26,052 nt of DNA from contig CAJMOJ010000028.1 of the NCBI GenBank assembly GCA_905215035.1, forward strand, positions 1 through 26,052, read 5' to 3'. The number at the start of each line of letters is the position of its first letter. Within the stretch, counting starts at the first letter, position 1. The notes beneath the pieces were generated by a model. It saw nothing but the letters and a program-made list of their open reading frames with translations. It ran no database searches and was not told the origin of the DNA. Source of the DNA: an uncultured bacterium. Lineage in GTDB: Bacteria; Actinomycetota; Coriobacteriia; Coriobacteriales; Eggerthellaceae. Below are positions 22,944 through 26,052 of this stretch, piece after piece. Position numbers and translations under genes: made by a program.

Positions 22944-23172
22944 ATCTATTTACGATTCGACCATTTTTCGTTAGAAATATGGAGAAAATCTAACGAAATC
23001 GTGCAGAGCCTATTTATACTGCATAAACCTGAAGAGGGCTGATTATATACCTTGGTACGATATGGTCGCACTAAGTAATAAGCGACCTGATACAATCTGA
23101 AAACACAGATGGATGTGCATTGGTTTTTTGTACTATAAATCTTTTAAGATAAGAAAGAACTGATCAATAACT
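22944..23172. other. Intergenic region between ssrA promoter and the L,D-transpeptidase gene
   Basis: No gene is seen. It contains a perfect 10-bp inverted repeat, TTTCGTTAGA (22966-22975) and TCTAACGAAA (22989-22998), with a 13-base centre. A second, 6-bp repeat GGTCGC/GCGACC lies at 23064-23069/23082-23087. Neither has a T run. No convincing promoter for the downstream gene was found by eye. Confidence 0.5.
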
Positions 23173-24591
23173 ATGACTATTACTGCAAAACAAAAGAAAA
23201 CCCTTGCTATTGTTGGAGTAGTTGTTGCGGTATTGATCATTGTGTATGGTGCGGGTGCATATTTTTTCTCAAATCACTTTTTCCCCAATACTATTATTGG
23301 ACAAAATAGCTTATCCCTTAAGTCTACTGATGACTTTGCTCATTACATTAAAGACAAAGCGGATAATTATGTTTTGTCAGTTGAAGGAAAAGGCTTTTCT
23401 CTTCAGATTACCAAAGAAGAAGCTGGTATCGCTATTGATGAAAATAAGATTGCGATCGATGCATGTTTGCACCAAAACTACTGGGCATGGCCGTTTGAAA
23501 TCCTTGTTGATCATGATGCATCTGATGTTATTACCACTATGTATAATCAAGAGGCATTAACAAAGATTGTTCAGCAAGCAGTTGCGGCATACAACGAGAC
23601 GGTTCCTGCTTCTGTTAATGCGACTATTGTTTATGATCCTGATGCGGGGTCATGTGCAGTTCAAGAAGAGGTGTATGGTTCACAAATTGACGGAAATGTC
23701 TTACTCACACAAATTGAGGAATGTATTAAATCCTTAATTGAAACCTGTGAAGTGACAGATGATGATCTCATTAAACCTACTATCTTATCGACTGATGAGC
23801 GTTTTCCTGCAGCACTAGATAAAGCAAATGGTTTTGTTGGAGGTACGATTGCTCTGACTCTGAATGGATCAGTACAGGCAGGAACAGTAACTAAAGACCT
23901 TATTGGCAGCTGGCTTACCCTTGACGATGCGTTGATGCCAAGCATTGCTGTTGATAAAGTGCAAGCGTGGGCTGATAGTCTTGCAACGCAGCTCAATACG
24001 GTTGGGACAACGCGTAGTTATACTCGTGCTGATGGGAAAGCGGTAACAGTATCGGGCGGGTCGTTTGGATGGAATGTTGATACGGCCAATTTAGCACAAG
24101 ATATCGTTAATCAAATTACCGCTGCTAATTTTGCTGCAATTGATATTCCGGTAAGTCAATCTGCTAACGTTTATAACGGACAAGGAAAACGCGACTGGGG
24201 TGCTTATGTTGACATTGATTTATCAGAGCAACATGCGCGCTATTATGATGCGTCAGATAATCTTTTGTATGAGTGCAATTTTGTATCTGGTCTACCACGC
24301 GATGGGCGCGCTACTCCTGAGGGAGTGTATTTCTTGAATGATAAGCAGTCGCCGTCTACGCTTGTTGGATATAAACCTAATGGTGAAAAAGATTATGAAA
24401 CTCACGTTTCGTATTGGATGCCCTTTATTCGTAATTCTATTGGCTTTCATGATGCTACCTGGCAATCATCGTTTGGGGGAGAACGTTATAAGACTAACGG
24501 ATCTCATGGTTGCATCAATTTATCAATTACGGATGCAAAATGGTTCTATGATAATCTTCCTAAAGGAACTTGTATGATTACCCATAGCTAA
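23173..24591 (+). CDS. L,D-transpeptidase with peptidoglycan-binding domains
   Basis: This family forms 3-3 cross-links in peptidoglycan or attaches proteins to it, outside the cell. The 472-residue product has a short basic N-terminus and one membrane anchor (about 9-31), so it is probably membrane-tethered rather than released. The middle (about 40-310) resembles two PG_binding_4 (PF12229) repeats; the second includes LTLNGSVQAGTVTKDLIGSWL and ends near SFGWNVDTANLAQDIVNQI. The C-terminal YkuD domain (about 345-472) has the conserved IGFHD and the active-site SHGCINL, with catalytic Cys447. A clear Shine-Dalgarno sequence is lacking before ATG 23173. murI, which makes D-glutamate for the same polymer, follows. 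Confidence 0.93.
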   Translation: MTITAKQKKTLAIVGVVVAVLIIVYGAGAYFFSNHFFPNTIIGQNSLSLKSTDDFAHYIKDKADNYVLSVEGKGFSLQITKEEAGIAIDENKIAIDACLHQNYWAWPFEILVDHDASDVITTMYNQEALTKIVQQAVAAYNETVPASVNATIVYDPDAGSCAVQEEVYGSQIDGNVLLTQIEECIKSLIETCEVTDDDLIKPTILSTDERFPAALDKANGFVGGTIALTLNGSVQAGTVTKDLIGSWLTLDDALMPSIAVDKVQAWADSLATQLNTVGTTRSYTRADGKAVTVSGGSFGWNVDTANLAQDIVNQITAANFAAIDIPVSQSANVYNGQGKRDWGAYVDIDLSEQHARYYDASDNLLYECNFVSGLPRDGRATPEGVYFLNDKQSPSTLVGYKPNGEKDYETHVSYWMPFIRNSIGFHDATWQSSFGGERYKTNGSHGCINLSITDAKWFYDNLPKGTCMITHS

Positions 24592-24630
24592 GCGTGTTGT
24601 ATAGCTAAGGGTAAGAAGGTGACCATATAT

Positions 24631-25602
24631 ATGGCCGATGAGGCTTTTCAAATACAGAAACCATATCGTTTTTATGGAACCCAAGAAGAAGGTATTCTAG
24701 GCACACGTGAAGGCACGTGGAATAATGCCCCTATTGGTGTTTTTGATTCTGGGTTTGGCGGTTTAACTGTTGCGCGTGAGATTATGAAGGCGCTTCCTAA
24801 TGAATCAATTGTCTATGTTGGTGATACACAACATTGCCCTTATGGCCCGCGCTCTATTGCGGAAGTTGAAAGTTTTGTAATTCAGATTTGTCAGTGGCTT
24901 GTTGATCGTGGCGTTAAGATGATTGTGATTGCGTGTAATACGGCAACAGCAGCAGGTCTTAAAACTGCACAAAGTCTTTTTTCTATCCCTATTATTGGTG
25001 TTGTTGAGCCTGGAGCACGTGCGGCAGCACGCGCCACCATCAATCGACGGGTAGGGGTTATCGCCACGAAAGGAACCGTTGAATCTGAGGTTTATACTCA
25101 CGCAATTAGAAACATTGATTCAGGCATCACGGTGTTTTCGACAGCAACGCCACGTTTTGTAGAGATTGCAGAACTTGGCATCCAGATGGCAAAAGGACCC
25201 ATCGAAAACTATACGTCGCTTGCTTCAAAAGTCTATATTCGTCCCGAATTCCAAGAGATCGCTCGCGATTATCTTGATCCCTTGAAGCGTTGTGAGGTCG
25301 ATACGCTTGTATTGGGGTGTACTCATTTTCCGCTTCTCAAAACTCTTATTGGGGGGATTATGGGAACGCGTGTGGTATTGGTCTCTTCTGCAACAGAGGT
25401 GGCGCGAGATTGCGCTGATTTACTAGCACGCCGTGGCATTGCATGCGAGCTAGACCATGAGCCTACCTATCGGTTCTTTTCATCAGGTGAGGATCTAGAA
25501 GATTTCCGGACATTTGGTACACGCGTGTTGCGTTTTCCCATACAAAACCTCGAGCATGTTTCTTTTGATAATGCTCAATACGCTCAACAAGATAAGGATT
25601 AG
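24631..25602 (+). CDS. murI: Glutamate racemase
   Basis: MurI converts L- to D-glutamate for peptidoglycan. I chose ATG 24631, because AAGAAGGTGA (24613-24622) sits at a suitable distance as ribosome-binding site; the GTG at 24619 is itself part of that site. The 323-residue product has about 34 extra N-terminal residues before the family's usual start at PIGVFDSGFGGLTV. Catalytic cysteines are Cys102 in IACNTATA and Cys230 in LGCTHFPLL; GDTQHCPYGPRS and the proton-relay Asp in FDSG are also present. The N-terminal extension has no recognised motif. rdgB follows after 16 bases, a common murI-rdgB pair. Confidence 0.96.
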   Translation: MADEAFQIQKPYRFYGTQEEGILGTREGTWNNAPIGVFDSGFGGLTVAREIMKALPNESIVYVGDTQHCPYGPRSIAEVESFVIQICQWLVDRGVKMIVIACNTATAAGLKTAQSLFSIPIIGVVEPGARAAARATINRRVGVIATKGTVESEVYTHAIRNIDSGITVFSTATPRFVEIAELGIQMAKGPIENYTSLASKVYIRPEFQEIARDYLDPLKRCEVDTLVLGCTHFPLLKTLIGGIMGTRVVLVSSATEVARDCADLLARRGIACELDHEPTYRFFSSGEDLEDFRTFGTRVLRFPIQNLEHVSFDNAQYAQQDKD

Positions 25603-25618
25603 AGGCGAGGCAAGAGCT

Positions 25619-26052
25619 ATGACCAAAGAAGTGATTATTGCTACTAATAACGCGCATAAAGTAGAAGAAATTGAAACAGCGCTTCGGTTTGAGGGGTGGC
25701 AGTTTAAGAGCTTAAAAGAGGCAGGAATAGTTTCTAATCCTGACGAAACGGGAACTACCTTTTTAGAAAATGCTCGTATTAAGGCTCGGGCTGTACATGA
25801 TCTAACGGGATGCGCAGTGTTGGCCGATGATTCAGGTCTTATTGTTGATGCGCTTGATGGCGCTCCTGGCGTCTTTTCTTCTCGTTATGCGGGTGAAGAT
25901 GGCAATGATGCAGCTAATAATGCAAAACTGCTTTCCGAGTTGCAAGATGTGCCTGATGAGAGGCGTACGGCACGCTTTGCCTGTGTATTAGTGTTTATTG
26001 ATGAAGATGGAACAGAAACGGATGCTGAAGGGTTTATTGAGGGGGCTATTGG
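25619..26052 (+). CDS. rdgB: dITP/XTP pyrophosphatase RdgB/HAM1 (3'-truncated)
   Basis: This house-cleaning enzyme hydrolyses non-canonical purine nucleoside triphosphates (dITP, XTP) to monophosphates. The frame opens at ATG 25619 with VIIATNNAHKVEEIE, the nucleotide-binding start of the family. It continues through GTTFLENARIKARAV, the catalytic LADDSGLIVDAL, GAPGVFSSRYAG and RTARFACVLV. The window ends inside the gene after 144 codons, in EGFIEGAIG, just before the usual C-terminal block. GGCGAGG is a possible ribosome-binding site. It appears co-transcribed with murI. Confidence 0.95.
   Translation, partial: MTKEVIIATNNAHKVEEIETALRFEGWQFKSLKEAGIVSNPDETGTTFLENARIKARAVHDLTGCAVLADDSGLIVDALDGAPGVFSSRYAGEDGNDAANNAKLLSELQDVPDERRTARFACVLVFIDEDGTETDAEGFIEGAI

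Noticed and set aside
24584..24609. Direct repeat ATAGCTAAG twice between the L,D-transpeptidase gene and murI
   Set aside because: Nine bases is too short to interpret, and no insertion element or attachment site accompanies it.
1..26052. Mobile elements, defence systems or a new multi-gene system
   Set aside because: All sizeable frames on the coding strand are accounted for by known core families, and no transposase, integrase, nuclease-effector or toxin-antitoxin gene is visible.

Overview
This window is a run of bacterial housekeeping genes, almost all on the + strand. It probably comes from a low-GC member of the Coriobacteriia (Actinomycetota), with an Atopobium/Lancefieldella/Fannyhessea-like organism the best guess. 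The evidence is mixed-lineage synteny. A SepIVA-like gene followed by a DUF177 gene and then rnc-smc-ftsY-ffh is an actinobacterial arrangement. Two-subunit glycyl-tRNA synthetase (glyQ, glyS) followed by a PPDK regulatory protein, and a B. subtilis-like tmRNA tag, are more Firmicutes-like. The genus is inference; no rRNA gene is present to settle it.

Layout. 2-2819: 3' part of recG, then rsmD and coaD. 2969-4007: a short SepIVA/DivIVA-like coiled-coil gene and a DUF177 (YceD) gene. 4081-4419: rpmF with its own promoter and a strong terminator. 4496-12675: plsX-rnc-smc-ftsY-ffh (phospholipid synthesis, RNA processing, chromosome organisation, SRP-dependent membrane targeting). 12759-14556: rpsP-khpA-rimM-trmD (ribosome and tRNA maturation). 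14543-21892: lepB-glyQ-glyS-ppsR-ppdK, preceded by a promoter overlapped by a perfect inverted repeat. 22060-22314: a 2[4Fe-4S] ferredoxin. 22520-22883 (- strand): tmRNA (ssrA), with a promoter upstream and several hairpins between it and the convergent ferredoxin gene. 23173-26052: an L,D-transpeptidase, glutamate racemase (murI) and the 5' part of rdgB/ITPase.

How the genes connect. Ribosome assembly and translation dominate: L32, S16, RimM, RsmD, TrmD, RNase III, GlyRS and tmRNA. They sit beside the protein targeting set (FtsY, Ffh, signal peptidase I) and envelope functions (PlsX, SepIVA-like protein, L,D-transpeptidase, MurI). PpsR and PPDK form a regulator-target pair for PEP/pyruvate interconversion.

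I found no CRISPR array, transposon, phage or toxin-antitoxin module, and no obviously new multi-gene system. The points worth a second look are variations on core genes: a SepIVA homologue much shorter than the mycobacterial protein, an FtsY whose acidic domain lies at the C-terminus, a codon-phased 30-bp triplication inside RecG, an Asp-to-Asn change at an RNase III metal-ligand position, the hairpin array at the ssrA/ferredoxin junction, and a possible operator at the lepB promoter.
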